DNA of 64,000 bases from contig NZ_BMMM01000003.1 of the NCBI RefSeq assembly GCF_014645835.1, positions 248,001-312,000 of the forward strand. The letters are read 5' to 3'. The position numbers and the translations under genes are program-made. The notes beneath the pieces were generated by a model. It saw nothing but the letters and a program-made list of their open reading frames with translations, was not told the DNA's origin and did not search any database. The stretch is from Streptomyces albiflavescens. Lineage in GTDB: Bacteria; Actinomycetota; Actinomycetes; Streptomycetales; Streptomycetaceae. Positions 1 through 8,073 of the stretch are shown piece after piece. Positions within the stretch are counted from its first letter, which is position 1. Each line of letters starts with the position of its first letter.

Positions 1-561
1 CTGGACCAGGTCGCGGGTCCACTGGAGTTGGCCGCCGTAGGCGACGGGTGGCAGGAAGACATTGCCGAGGACGGGGACGCCGTGCCGGTGGGCCGCGTCC
101 ACGATCGGCGCGTTCGGCGCGAGGATCAGGCCCTCGCCGGACGAGCCGCCCCAGAAGACGAGCTCGTCGACGTATGCCCAGTGGGTGAGGGCGTAGTAGT
201 CGGCGGTGGCCGCGCCCTGCGAGGGGTTGCTCGACGTGGGGCCGAAGGAGACCAGGGACTGGATGCGGGCCTGGCCGGAGCGGGCCGTGGTGTTCGCGGG
301 GGTCGGAGTGAAGCGCGCGGATAGCGGCACGGACGCCGCGTTGAACGCCAGGTCCGTGTCGCTCTCGGCGCGCCAGGACTTCAGGCTGCGCCAGGTGATG
401 CCCGTGCCCGGGGTGCCCGAGGGCAGCGAGTCGGGATACCAGTAGGAGGCGTACGGCTGCAGGTCGCGGGTGGCCGCGGCCGCCGTTCCCGACAGGCCGG
501 GGACGAGCCCCGCGGCGACGCCGGCTCCGGCGAGCAGGACGGTGCGTCTGCTGAGGTTCAC
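1..561 (-). CDS. GH85 endo-beta-N-acetylglucosaminidase, N-terminal part (cut by window edge)
   Basis: Exported enzyme expected to cut between the two core GlcNAc residues of N-glycans and so release the oligosaccharide from glycoprotein. The visible 187 residues begin at a GTG with GGAG about 7 nt upstream. A twin-arginine signal (LSRRTVLLAGAG, then an Ala-rich cleavage region) is followed by the family start QPYASYWYPDSLP and the barrel segment YVDELVFWGGSSGEG...GVPVLGNVFLPP, which is typical of GH85. The catalytic N/E region lies beyond the window. It is the last visible gene of a run on the minus strand, 56 nt after the GH5-like gene and downstream of the CUT1 importer, which suggests co-transcription and a role in supplying glycans to that importer. 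Confidence 0.85.
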   Translation of the reverse strand, partial: MNLSRRTVLLAGAGVAAGLVPGLSGTAAAATRDLQPYASYWYPDSLPSGTPGTGITWRSLKSWRAESDTDLAFNAASVPLSARFTPTPANTTARSGQARIQSLVSFGPTSSNPSQGAATADYYALTHWAYVDELVFWGGSSGEGLILAPNAPIVDAAHRHGVPVLGNVFLPPVAYGGQLQWTRDLVQ

Positions 562-617
562 TGTGTGCTCCGTATCGTTGGGGGGACGGACTACGGTGCT
601 TTCGGTGGTGCCTGCGG

Positions 618-1850
618 TCACTGGGTGACCTGATCAGGGGTGAGGACCTCGTCGATGCCCCGGGCCGCGAGGTGCTCCTTGTCGTCGGCGCGGTTCGCGA
701 GAACGGTGGTGGGACGGACCCCGTCGGCGGTCAGCCGGGCGAAGGCCTCGAAGACCGGGCCACCGGGGGCACAGACGGAGCGGCCCGGTCCGGCGTCGAC
801 GACCAGCGCCGTGGTGCGCGTGGCGGGCGCGTGGGGCCGGCCCTCCTTGACGATCCGGGCGATCGCCTCCCCGGCGGGCTTGGTCCGCCGGTCGCTCGTC
901 AGGAGGCCGAGGCTGTATTCGAGTTCGGGGAAGTCCGCGAGGTCACGGCTGACGTCGTGCGAGCACCACCAGGTCACGCCCCACACGTCGGGGCAGTCGA
1001 GGGCGTTCGCCACGGTCGCCTCCGTGAAGGCGGCCGCGTGCTCGGCCGGGATCAGGGGGGCGGGGGCGCCGACCTCCTGGAGCCAGACCGGGCGGTGCGG
1101 GTCGTCCGCCCAGGCCTTGGACAGCTCGATGAGGTACGCGGCGTGATGCTCGGTGGCGACGCCCGTACGACCGTGCCGCTGCGCCGTCCCGTTGAACACC
1201 CACGAGTGCACGGCAGTGACCGCGCCGAGCCGGGCCGAGTGCTCGGGCGTGAACGGCTGGTCGTCCTGGTACCAGGCGGCGTCGTACGAGGCGTGCAGAT
1301 GCAGCTTGCCGGGGGCGCCCTCCTCGCAGGCGTCGAGCAGACGCCGAAGCCAGGCCCCCGCCTGCTCCGGGGTGATGCGGTCCGGGTCGGGGTGCGGCCC
1401 GGCGGCGAATTGATTGACCTCGTTCCCGATGGTCATGCCGATGAAGTTCGGCCGGTCGGCGAGCGCCGCGGCGAGGGTGCGCAGGTACGCGGCCTCCCCC
1501 TCGACCACCTCCGGATCGGTGAAGATGTTCCGCCGGTGCCAGGTCTGCGTCCACGCGGGCAGGAAGTCGAAGCTCGACAAGTGCCCTTGAAGGCCGTCCA
1601 CGTTGACGTCGAGCCCGCGTTCGGCGGCCGCGTCGGCGAGTGCGACGAGTTGCTCGACGGCTCGCGGGCGGATCAGCGCACGGTTGGGCTGGAAGTAGGG
1701 CCACAGCGGGAAGACCCGGATGTGGTCGAGGCCGAGCGCGGCGATCGAGTCGAGATCGGCGCGCACGGCGTCGAGGTCGAAGTCGAGCCAGTGGTGGAAC
1801 CACCCTTCACTGGGTGTGTAGTTGACGCCGAAGCGCACGGCAGGGGGCAT
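618..1850 (-). CDS. GH5-type (clan GH-A) glycoside hydrolase, probable intracellular beta-mannosidase
   Basis: 410-residue enzyme without a signal peptide, so it should act in the cytoplasm. The start RFGVNYTPSEGWFHHW is followed by a (beta/alpha)8 fold with the acid/base at IGNEVNQF (about residue 142) and the nucleophile at VWLQEVGAP (about residue 255). The opening and length resemble GH5 subfamily 18 enzymes, which split Man-beta-1,4-GlcNAc, the core disaccharide left after GH85 and alpha-mannosidase action; this subfamily call is from memory of the family and is an inference. The residues after about 330 form a short C-terminal extension. It sits between the importer permease (34 nt upstream) and the GH85 gene, so import followed by internal hydrolysis is the natural reading. 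Beta-mannanase or another GH-A activity is the alternative. Confidence 0.7.
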   Translation of the reverse strand: MPPAVRFGVNYTPSEGWFHHWLDFDLDAVRADLDSIAALGLDHIRVFPLWPYFQPNRALIRPRAVEQLVALADAAAERGLDVNVDGLQGHLSSFDFLPAWTQTWHRRNIFTDPEVVEGEAAYLRTLAAALADRPNFIGMTIGNEVNQFAAGPHPDPDRITPEQAGAWLRRLLDACEEGAPGKLHLHASYDAAWYQDDQPFTPEHSARLGAVTAVHSWVFNGTAQRHGRTGVATEHHAAYLIELSKAWADDPHRPVWLQEVGAPAPLIPAEHAAAFTEATVANALDCPDVWGVTWWCSHDVSRDLADFPELEYSLGLLTSDRRTKPAGEAIARIVKEGRPHAPATRTTALVVDAGPGRSVCAPGGPVFEAFARLTADGVRPTTVLANRADDKEHLAARGIDEVLTPDQVTQ

Positions 1851-1884
1851 GGGGGGTCCTTGCGAATCAGAAGTACGGGAGGGG

Positions 1885-2790
1885 TCAGCCCTTGACGGCG
1901 CCCTCGCCCACGCCGCGGAAGAAGTACCGCTGCAGACAGGCGAAGAGGGCGATCAGCGGCGCCACGGCGATGATCGTGCCCGCGGCGACGAGCCGTTCGT
2001 CGTTGGCGAAGGTGCCGTGCAGATAGTTGAGTCCGATGGTGAGAGTGAACTTCGACGGGTCGCTGAGCACGATCAGCGGCCACAGGAAGTCGTCCCAGGC
2101 ACCCATGAAGGCGAAGATCGCGACCACGGCGAGCGTGCCCCTCACCGACGGCAGCGCGATCCGCAGGAACCGCTGCCAGGCGTTCGCCCCGTCGACGAAG
2201 GCGGCCTCCTCGATCTCGTAGGGGAGGTTGAGGAAGGCGTTGCGCATCAGCAGCACGTTCATGGCGCTGATGCAGGCGGGCAGCACGACACCGATCAGCG
2301 TGTTGTTCAGACCGAGTTCCCGCATGGTCGTGAACTGGGCGATGATGATGCTCTCGGCGGGCACGAGCATCGCCAGGATGAAGACGAGTGTCGCGATGCG
2401 TCGGCCTCGGTAGCGCAGCCGGGCCAGGGCGTAGCCCGCGAGCGCCGAACCGACGCAGTTCGTCACGACGTTGGCGGTGGCGACCCTCAATGAGTTGAAG
2501 GCGTAGTCCCAGACCGGAATGGTGTCCGCGACTCGCTGGTAATTGTGCAGAGTCGGCTCGCTCGGCAGAAACTTGGGCGGCGAGCTGAAGATGTCCTCGT
2601 GCGGCCCTTTGAGGGACGTCGACAGCTGCCACAGGAACGGTCCGACCGTCAGCGCCAGGACGGCGAGCAGCAACAGGTAGCGCAGGGCGACTTCCCAGGC
2701 GCGGATGCGGCGGCCGTGCTCATCGGCGATACGGGGATCCCGCGCGGCCACCGGATGCTCCACCGGTCGTGTCTTCTCGGCGACGCTCAT
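1885..2790 (-). CDS. CUT1 sugar ABC transporter permease, MalG-like
   Basis: 301-residue inner-membrane permease of a carbohydrate ABC importer. About six membrane segments are visible, starting with LLLLAVLALTVGPFLW. The EAA loop that docks the ATPase reads EEAAFVDGANAWQRFLRIALP. The ATG overlaps the stop of the upstream permease in an ATGA, so the two are translationally coupled. A longer upstream frame exists but runs through the neighbouring permease gene. No ATPase gene is present here; Streptomyces CUT1 systems commonly share the MsiK ATPase encoded elsewhere. The substrate is inferred from the neighbouring GH85 and GH5 genes to be an N-glycan-derived oligosaccharide. Confidence 0.92.
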   Translation of the reverse strand: MSVAEKTRPVEHPVAARDPRIADEHGRRIRAWEVALRYLLLLAVLALTVGPFLWQLSTSLKGPHEDIFSSPPKFLPSEPTLHNYQRVADTIPVWDYAFNSLRVATANVVTNCVGSALAGYALARLRYRGRRIATLVFILAMLVPAESIIIAQFTTMRELGLNNTLIGVVLPACISAMNVLLMRNAFLNLPYEIEEAAFVDGANAWQRFLRIALPSVRGTLAVVAIFAFMGAWDDFLWPLIVLSDPSKFTLTIGLNYLHGTFANDERLVAAGTIIAVAPLIALFACLQRYFFRGVGEGAVKG

Positions 2791-3737
2791 GCCTCCTCCT
2801 TCCGGTCGGCGCGCAGCACCAGCAGCATCAGGACGACGGTGACGACGAAAACGACCACCGAGATGGCGGAGGCGTAGCCGACACGGCCGGTCAGACCGGT
2901 ACCGGTGCGCTGGACGAGCATCACGAGGGTGGTGTCCTCTCCTGCCGGACCGCCGTCCGGGCCCGCCATCAGGTAGACCTCGGAGAACACCTTGAACGCG
3001 GAGACCGAGGAGAGCGCCCCGACCAGGACCATCGTGGAGCGCACGGCGGGCACGGTGACCGTGAAGAAGCGGCGCACCGCGCCGGCGCCGTCCACCATCG
3101 CGGCCTCGTGCAGCTCGCGCGGCACGTTCGCCAGCGCCGCCAGATAAATGATCATGTAGTAGCCGAGGCCCCGCCACACCGTGACGGCCATGGCGCTCAG
3201 CAGGAGCAGCCACTGGTCGCTGAGGAAGCCGACCCTGCCGACGCCGATCGTCTCCAACAGCGAGTTCACCAGGCCGCGTTCGTCCAGCAGCCACACCCAG
3301 ATGAGCCCGACCACCACGATCGACGCGACGACCGGGGTGTAGAAGGCCGACCGGAAGAAGGTGATCCCGGGGATGTTCTTCTGCACCAGCAGGGCGAGCA
3401 GCAGCGGCAGCAGGACGAGCGCGGGGACGACCCCGAGGACGTACAGCGTGCTGTTGCGCAGCCCGATCCAGAACATGTCGTCGTGCAGCAGCTCACGGAA
3501 GTTGGCGAGGCCCACGAACTTGCCGGGGATCAGGGTCCGACGGTCGGTGAAGGCGTTGACCAGCGTGGAGACGAACGGGTACAGGATGAACACGCCGGTG
3601 ATCACCAGTCCGGGCGCGGCGAACAGCCAGGGACTGGTGGGCAGATGGCGCCGCACCCGCAGGGGGCGCGGCGCCCGTGACGGACGCCGCGCCCTCGACG
3701 GACGCCGCACTTCGGCAGCGGTGGTGGAACTCGCCAT
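2787..3737 (-). CDS. CUT1 sugar ABC transporter permease, MalF-like
   Basis: 316-residue membrane permease and partner of the MalG-like protein. An Arg/Pro-rich cytoplasmic N-terminus of about 35 residues precedes the first membrane segment (PWLFAAPGLVITGVFILYPF). The EAA loop is visible as HEAAMVDGAGAVRRFFTVTVP. The gene follows the binding-protein gene after a 6-nt gap and overlaps the next permease by 4 nt. A near-perfect palindrome lies about 40 nt before its start, inside the end of the binding-protein gene; it resembles the operator-like sites upstream of GH29 and GH92 (see findings). Confidence 0.92.
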   Translation of the reverse strand: MASSTTAAEVRRPSRARRPSRAPRPLRVRRHLPTSPWLFAAPGLVITGVFILYPFVSTLVNAFTDRRTLIPGKFVGLANFRELLHDDMFWIGLRNSTLYVLGVVPALVLLPLLLALLVQKNIPGITFFRSAFYTPVVASIVVVGLIWVWLLDERGLVNSLLETIGVGRVGFLSDQWLLLLSAMAVTVWRGLGYYMIIYLAALANVPRELHEAAMVDGAGAVRRFFTVTVPAVRSTMVLVGALSSVSAFKVFSEVYLMAGPDGGPAGEDTTLVMLVQRTGTGLTGRVGYASAISVVVFVVTVVLMLLVLRADRKEEA

Positions 3738-3743
3738 GCCGTA

Positions 3744-5033
3744 TCAGCCCTGCTGCTGGAGGAGCCGGTCGCAGGCCTTGACAGCGTTGTCAAGAGCCGC
3801 CTTGGGGCTTTCCTTGCCCTGCAGCGCCTTGGCGACCTCGTTGCGCAGCGCGGTCTTCATCTGCTCGCTGAACAGGACCGGCGTGTAATTGACCGCGTTC
3901 TTCAGGGACTTGGCGGCCGCGATCCGCACCCGCGTCTCGTCCGTCCCGTCCTCCTTGCTGAAGTACGGGTCGTCGAGCGATCCGGCGGTGCTCGGGAAGA
4001 TCGCCACCTTCTTGGCGAACGACATCTGGTTCTGGGCGTCGGTGACGTAGTGCGCGAAGGCGACCGCGGCCGGCGTGCGCTTGGTGCGCGAGTTGACCAT
4101 CACGCCCATCACGTACATGTTCACCTTGCCGGTGCTGGTGATCTGGTCCGTGATGCCGATGTTCTTGTACAGGTTCGGCGCCTGCTTCTTGAAGTTGCCG
4201 AGGTCCAGGGCACTGCCCGGGTTCATGGCGACGGCCTCGGTGAGGAACTTCTTGCCGGACGACTCCGGGGTCGCGGTCAGCGCCTGCGGGTCGAGCGCCT
4301 TGGCGTCGTACAACTCCTTGTACTTGGTGAGGAGTTCGACCCCCTTGGCGTCGTTGAAGGCGAAGCCGGTGCCCTCCTTGTTCATCAGCTCGACGCCGTA
4401 GCGGCCGAAGTCCTCGATGGTGGGCACGTTGGCGAGCGTGGCGACCTTGCCGTTGCTCTTCTTCGCCAACTGCAGGGCGTCGGCGAAGAGTTCGTCGTAC
4501 GTCGTCGGCGGCTTGGAGGCGTCGAGTCCGGCTTCCTTGAAGAGGGACTTGTTGTAGAACAGCGGGCCGGTGTTGAGGTACCAGGGGAAGGCGTACGTCC
4601 CCGTCATGCCCGGGATCTGGTGGCTTGCCCAGGCACCGTCCAGGTACTCCTTCTTGTACTGCGCGGCCGCCTTGTCGAGGTCGAGCGCGAGGCCCGCCTT
4701 GGCCAGCGGCGCGACCAGGTCCGGGGAGACGTTGACGACATCCGGCAGGGTGCCGCCCGCCGCGTCCGCGCTGATCTTGTCGGCGTAGCCCTCGGCAGGT
4801 TGGTCGATCCACTTCACATGGGTGCCGGGGTACTTCTTCTCGAAGTCGGCGATCACGCCCTCGAAGTACGGCTTGAAGTTGGCCCTCAGGTTCCAGGTCT
4901 GGAAGGTGATGTCGCCCTCGACCTTGCCGGAGGCGTCCGTCGAGCCGCCGCCGTCGTCACCCGAGCCGCAGGCGCTCAGCGGCAGGACGAGGGCGACGGC
5001 GGCGGCGACAAGTGCTCTGCGGGGTATGGGCAC
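3744..5033 (-). CDS. Sugar-binding lipoprotein of CUT1 ABC importer
   Basis: 429-residue extracellular solute-binding protein (family 1) that would capture oligosaccharide for the two permeases. The GTG start is preferred because it directly precedes a standard lipoprotein signal: basic PIPRR, hydrophobic stretch, lipobox LSAC, then a Gly/Ser/Asp-rich tether. AGGGAG lies about 10 nt upstream. The mature part begins VEGDITFQTWN and contains the MNPGSALDLG-type segment of this family. It is the first gene of the minus-strand operon running binding protein, two permeases, GH5, GH85, and it is divergent from the LacI gene. The intergenic region carries repeated operator-like sequences. Confidence 0.92.
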   Translation of the reverse strand: MPIPRRALVAAAVALVLPLSACGSGDDGGGSTDASGKVEGDITFQTWNLRANFKPYFEGVIADFEKKYPGTHVKWIDQPAEGYADKISADAAGGTLPDVVNVSPDLVAPLAKAGLALDLDKAAAQYKKEYLDGAWASHQIPGMTGTYAFPWYLNTGPLFYNKSLFKEAGLDASKPPTTYDELFADALQLAKKSNGKVATLANVPTIEDFGRYGVELMNKEGTGFAFNDAKGVELLTKYKELYDAKALDPQALTATPESSGKKFLTEAVAMNPGSALDLGNFKKQAPNLYKNIGITDQITSTGKVNMYVMGVMVNSRTKRTPAAVAFAHYVTDAQNQMSFAKKVAIFPSTAGSLDDPYFSKEDGTDETRVRIAAAKSLKNAVNYTPVLFSEQMKTALRNEVAKALQGKESPKAALDNAVKACDRLLQQQG

Positions 5034-5139
5034 GGTGACACGGCTCCCTTGCGGCGTCGGCGAGTGATGGCGCCAGCGACCTTGCCCGCCGCGCTCGCGG
5101 AAAGTCAATGGATTCGTTCCAGCTAATTAAATTCGCACA

Positions 5140-5228
5140 GCATTAGTGCAGGTCAAGGCCGTGTCCAAGGAGACTTGCAGATCACGACTAATGCGCTTTA
5201 GGGTGCCACCACTCAAGCGCATTAGTGC
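5140..5228. promoter_or_regulatory. Cluster of three LacI-type operator-like sites
   Basis: GCATTAGTGC occurs at 5140-5149 and 5219-5228, and an 8/10 match to its reverse complement at 5185-5194. Each copy is itself an imperfect palindrome, GCAYTARTGC. Extended arms ACTAATGCGCTT (5187-5198) and AAGCGCATTAGT (5215-5226) form an exact 12-bp inverted repeat. The sites fill the space between the divergent binding-protein and LacI genes. The likely reading is autoregulation plus control of the importer/GH operon by the adjacent repressor. Confidence 0.72.
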
Positions 5229-5254
5229 TCAGCTCGGAGAAAAGGGGAGCCAAC

Positions 5255-6340
5255 ATGCCAGCCAAGCGGTCTCCCGCGCGCCGGCCGACGATGAAGGACA
5301 TCGCGCGGCGCGCCGGGGTCTCCCAGAGCGCGGTCTCCTTCGCGCTCAACGACCGGCCCGGAGTCTCCGAGGTCACCCGCGACCGGGTCCGCCGCGTCGC
5401 CGAGCAGCTGGGCTGGCGGCCGAGTACGGCGGCCCGCCAACTGTCCGGCGAGGGTGCGGCCACGGTCGGTCTGGTCGTCGCACGCCCCGCCGACACGCTG
5501 GGTGTGGACTCGTTCTTCCTCCAGCTGATCTCCGGCATCCAGGAAGTGCTGGCGGAACGTCACCTCGGCCTGCTCTTCCAGGTGGTCGAGGACGTGGACG
5601 CGGAGTGCGCGGTCTATCGGCGCTGGTGGGCCGAGCACCGTGTGGACGGCGTGATGGTCGTGGACCCGCGCGTCGACGATCCACGTCCGGATCTTCTCGA
5701 CGAGCTGGGCCTGCCCGCCGTGGTGACCGGCGGTGCGCCGGACGCCCGGCATCCCGGGCTGTCCGTCGTCTGGGCGGACGACGCGGGCGCGATGGCCGCG
5801 GTCGTGGACGAGCTCCACGCGCTCGGCCATCACCGGATCGTACACATCGCGGGCCTGCCGGGCCTCGCCCACACCGAGCGCCGGATCCGCACCCTGCGCG
5901 CGGAGGCCGAGCGGCGGGGTCTGACCGAGGTGCGCTCGGTGCCGACCGACTACTCGGACGCGGAGGGTGCGGCCGTCACACGCCGCGTCCTGGAGAGCGG
6001 CACACCACCCACCGCGCTGGTCTACGACAACGACGTGATGGCCGTCGCCGGGGTCGCCGCCGCGACGGAACTGGGCTTCTCGGTGCCGGGCGATGTGTCC
6101 GTCGTGGCCTGGGAGGACTCCGCCCTGTGCCGCATGGTCAAGCCCTGGCTGTCGGCACTCTCCCGCGACACCGTGGAGTTCGGCCGCACGGCGGCACGGG
6201 AGCTGATCGCGCTGCTGGACGGCGGCCCGGCGCGGACGGTGCAGGTGCCGGTGCCGCGGTTGATCGAGCGGGACAGCACGGGGCCCTGCGGGGGCATGAG
6301 AACCCACGGGGTGGACGTCGCGGCGACGTCCACCCCTTGA
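5255..6340 (+). CDS. LacI family transcriptional regulator of the CUT1/GH operon
   Basis: 361-residue repressor. The start ATG (MPAKRS) is chosen because AAGGGGAG lies 6 nt upstream; an earlier in-frame codon has no such site. The N-terminal helix-turn-helix and hinge read MKDIARRAGVSQSAVSFALN, then STAARQLSGEGA. The rest is a periplasmic-binding-protein-like sensor domain (YDNDVMAVAGVAAATELGFSVPGDVS is typical). It is divergent from the sugar importer operon and separated from it by three operator-like palindromes, so it probably represses the operon until a glycan-derived sugar binds. The last codons lie inside a perfect 14-bp inverted repeat. Confidence 0.9.
   Translation: MPAKRSPARRPTMKDIARRAGVSQSAVSFALNDRPGVSEVTRDRVRRVAEQLGWRPSTAARQLSGEGAATVGLVVARPADTLGVDSFFLQLISGIQEVLAERHLGLLFQVVEDVDAECAVYRRWWAEHRVDGVMVVDPRVDDPRPDLLDELGLPAVVTGGAPDARHPGLSVVWADDAGAMAAVVDELHALGHHRIVHIAGLPGLAHTERRIRTLRAEAERRGLTEVRSVPTDYSDAEGAAVTRRVLESGTPPTALVYDNDVMAVAGVAAATELGFSVPGDVSVVAWEDSALCRMVKPWLSALSRDTVEFGRTAARELIALLDGGPARTVQVPVPRLIERDSTGPCGGMRTHGVDVAATSTP
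6308..6336 (+). terminator. Hairpin overlapping the 3' end of the LacI gene
   Basis: Perfect inverted repeat with 14-bp arms 6308-6321 and 6323-6336, ending just before the TGA stop. There is no T-run, as is usual for Streptomyces terminators. It lies between the LacI gene and the convergent GH20 remnant. Confidence 0.55.
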
Positions 6341-6354
6341 GCTGCGGAGCAGCG

Positions 6355-6705
6355 GTCCTGGGGTGTCGCATTCGCCCCGTACTTCGCCTGCGCGTAGGCG
6401 AGGATCTGCGGGTACTTGGCGAAGTCGGAGCCGGGCATGTACTCGTCGGCGCCCATGCGCCATGAGGACGCCTTGAACACCTGCGCGTACGCGTCGATGA
6501 GGCTCGTGTAGTAGGCGAAGGCCTCCGGCTCGGTGATGTCGAGGCGGGCGGGCTGCTTGTTGCCGTCGGAGTCGGTCAGTTGCAGCTCCGGCCGGTTCTC
6601 GATCCAAAGGTCCATGTGGCCCGGGGAGTTGATCTCCGGGATGATCTCGACGTGGCACTTCTCGCCGAGGGCGACGAGTCGGCGTATCTCGTCCTTGGTG
6701 TATTG
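6355..6705 (-). pseudogene. GH20 beta-N-acetylhexosaminidase, central fragment
   Basis: About 117 codons of a GH20 catalytic domain with neither end intact. The recognisable parts are QYTKDEIRRLVAL, then HVEIIPEINSPGHMD, then the catalytic Asp-Glu motif WRMGADEYM and AKYPQILAYAQAKYG. Similarity stops at about 6355, where the frame runs into the LacI 3' end. At the other end it stops at about 6705, where the TnpB-derived sequence begins. Before disruption it would have removed terminal GlcNAc/GalNAc from glycans, which fits the GH85 and GH29 genes around it. An N-terminal fragment of what looks like the same gene lies at 7869-8054. Confidence 0.75.
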
Positions 6706-7478
6706 ACTTGCCCGCCCTCCTGAAAGAGGGCGATTCCGGCCTGCTCGCTCGGTGCTGTGCCGCTACGCGGCACGGGCATCGGGCGGGCTTCCACGGCTTC
6801 CTGCTTCACCGCGTCGTGCCAGAACGGATTCTGGTCTTACCGGCGCTCCACGTCGTGCCGTCAGAGAGGACCGCGAAGTGAGTCAGCCCCAGGTCGATGC
6901 CGACCGAGGCGTCGCTGTCGGGCATCCGCTCCAGGTCGGTCGCTGGGTCGGTGTCGATGACGAAGGAGGCGAAGTACCTCCCGGCCGCGTCCTTGATCAC
7001 GGTCACCGAGGACGGCACGGCGGGCAGGGTACGCGACCACATCACCCGCACCTCGCCGATCTTCGGCAGGTTCAGCCGTCCTGCCGACGTGATCGACCAG
7101 CGGGCGTTCGCGGTGAACCGGATCGACTGCCGGGCATCCTTGCGGGACTTGAACCGGGGCGCCCCCATCCCCGAACCCTTGCGCTCCCCCTGGAGGGAGG
7201 CGAAGAAGTTGCGGTACGCACTCTCCGCGTCCCGCAGGGACTGCTGGAGCACCACCGCCGACACCTCGCCCAGCCAGGCGCGTTCTGCTGTCCGCTTGGC
7301 CTGCGTGATCAGTCTCTTCGACAGTTCGGCCGCCTTCGGGAACGACCGGCCCGCCCTACGGGCGTCCTCGCGGGCGCGCACCGCGTCGTTGAAGACCACC
7401 CGCGCACCCGAACGCCCGGGCCAGCGCGATGCGTTGGCCCGGTTGCGGGTACAGGCGGAAACGGTACCGAAGCTGCAT
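6706..7478 (-). pseudogene. tnpB: Degenerate TnpB (IS200/IS605-type) gene
   Basis: Remnant of an RNA-guided nuclease-like accessory protein of IS605-type elements. The natural start is an ATG at 7478 followed by QLRYRFRLYPQPGQRIALAR. At about 7405 a 2-nt loss shifts the frame; the body then continues as RVVFNDAVRAREDARRAG, the wedge region, and the first RuvC motif VGIDLGLTHFAVLSDG. After this the protein jumps to a short tail (EAVEARPMPVPRSG ... IALFQEGGQ) typical of TnpB C-termini. The second and third RuvC acidic residues and the zinc finger are therefore missing. With both a frameshift and an internal deletion it cannot be functional. No TnpA is visible. Confidence 0.8.
6714..6731. repeat. 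Subterminal hairpin at the right end of the TnpB remnant
   Basis: GCCCTC, loop CTGAAA, GAGGGC: a perfect 6-bp stem that also encodes the end of the TnpB tail. Hairpins at this place are recognised by TnpA in IS200/IS605 elements, and the right end also templates the omega RNA, so this probably marks the element's right end. The junction with GH20 sequence lies a few bases away at about 6706. Confidence 0.5.
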
Positions 7479-7868
7479 GCGGCGATCGTACGAATGAGCC
7501 CGGCCCGCCACCATCGGGAACATGTGAACGATCCGTCACCGTCCCGGACAGGCGTCATCCGACTCCACCGGGCCAGACACCGCGACGCTCCGCGCCGCCA
7601 CCACCGGATTCGCTTCACCACCAGCCTGAAGGACTCCGTTGGCAATAGGACAGGGCGGGCATTCCGGCTCGCACTCCAGCTGGGAGTGGATCACTTGACC
7701 TGCGGGTCCGTGAGCCAAAGTGACCACCATGGCCAGCGATTCGTCCCTTTCCCAACGGAGTCCCGAAGACCGATGCACCGCGAATGAATCCCGGTCGCAG
7801 GCGCAGACGCCGACGCCGCGCTCCATGTACTGGGGGACTGCGGCCGTGCGTCCGCCGGGCAGGCGGTC
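7479..7868. other. Decayed sequence between the TnpB remnant and the GH20 N-terminal fragment
   Basis: About 390 bases with no coding region I can support. Open frames on both strands lack recognisable motifs. It may include the left end of the TnpB element and scrambled GH20 sequence; roughly 250 GH20 residues expected here are absent. Confidence 0.5.
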
Positions 7869-8054
7869 CCCCCTGGGCGAGGAGCTGGAGTCCCGCGCGA
7901 CGATGCGCGAACCCCGGTCGAAGATGTAACTTCCCTGCTCCGCACTCCAGTTGGCGAGGGACGGGACCGTGACGGGCGCGGACGGCTCCGTGTCTGCCGC
8001 CGCCGGGAGGGGCGCGGCGAACAGCAGCACAGCCGCCGCGACACCGATGAGCCG
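7869..8054 (-). pseudogene. GH20 beta-N-acetylhexosaminidase, N-terminal fragment
   Basis: Codes for a signal-peptide-like stretch (LIGVAAAVLLFAAPLPAAAD) and then VPSLANWSAEQGSYIFDRGS, as at the start of Streptomyces GH20 enzymes. An in-frame stop lies immediately before this stretch and no good start with ribosome site is visible. Similarity ends near residue 75. With the central fragment at 6355-6705 it represents one destroyed exo-hexosaminidase gene, originally about 20 nt downstream of the GH29 gene and likely in its operon. Confidence 0.65.
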
Positions 8055-8073
8055 GGATCATCCCCTACGCGTG

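Noticed and set aside
672..1895. Long plus-strand frame opposite the GH5-like gene
   Set aside because: Composition artefact of high GC; Val/Gly/Arg/Glu-rich with no motif, while the minus strand has a recognisable enzyme. The same applies to long opposite-strand frames elsewhere, for example 7951-10548, 19570-22524 and 25057-27924.
6022..6354. Continuation of the GH20 fragment into the LacI gene
   Set aside because: The frame is open but similarity to GH20 stops at about 6355; the rest is antisense to the LacI coding region.
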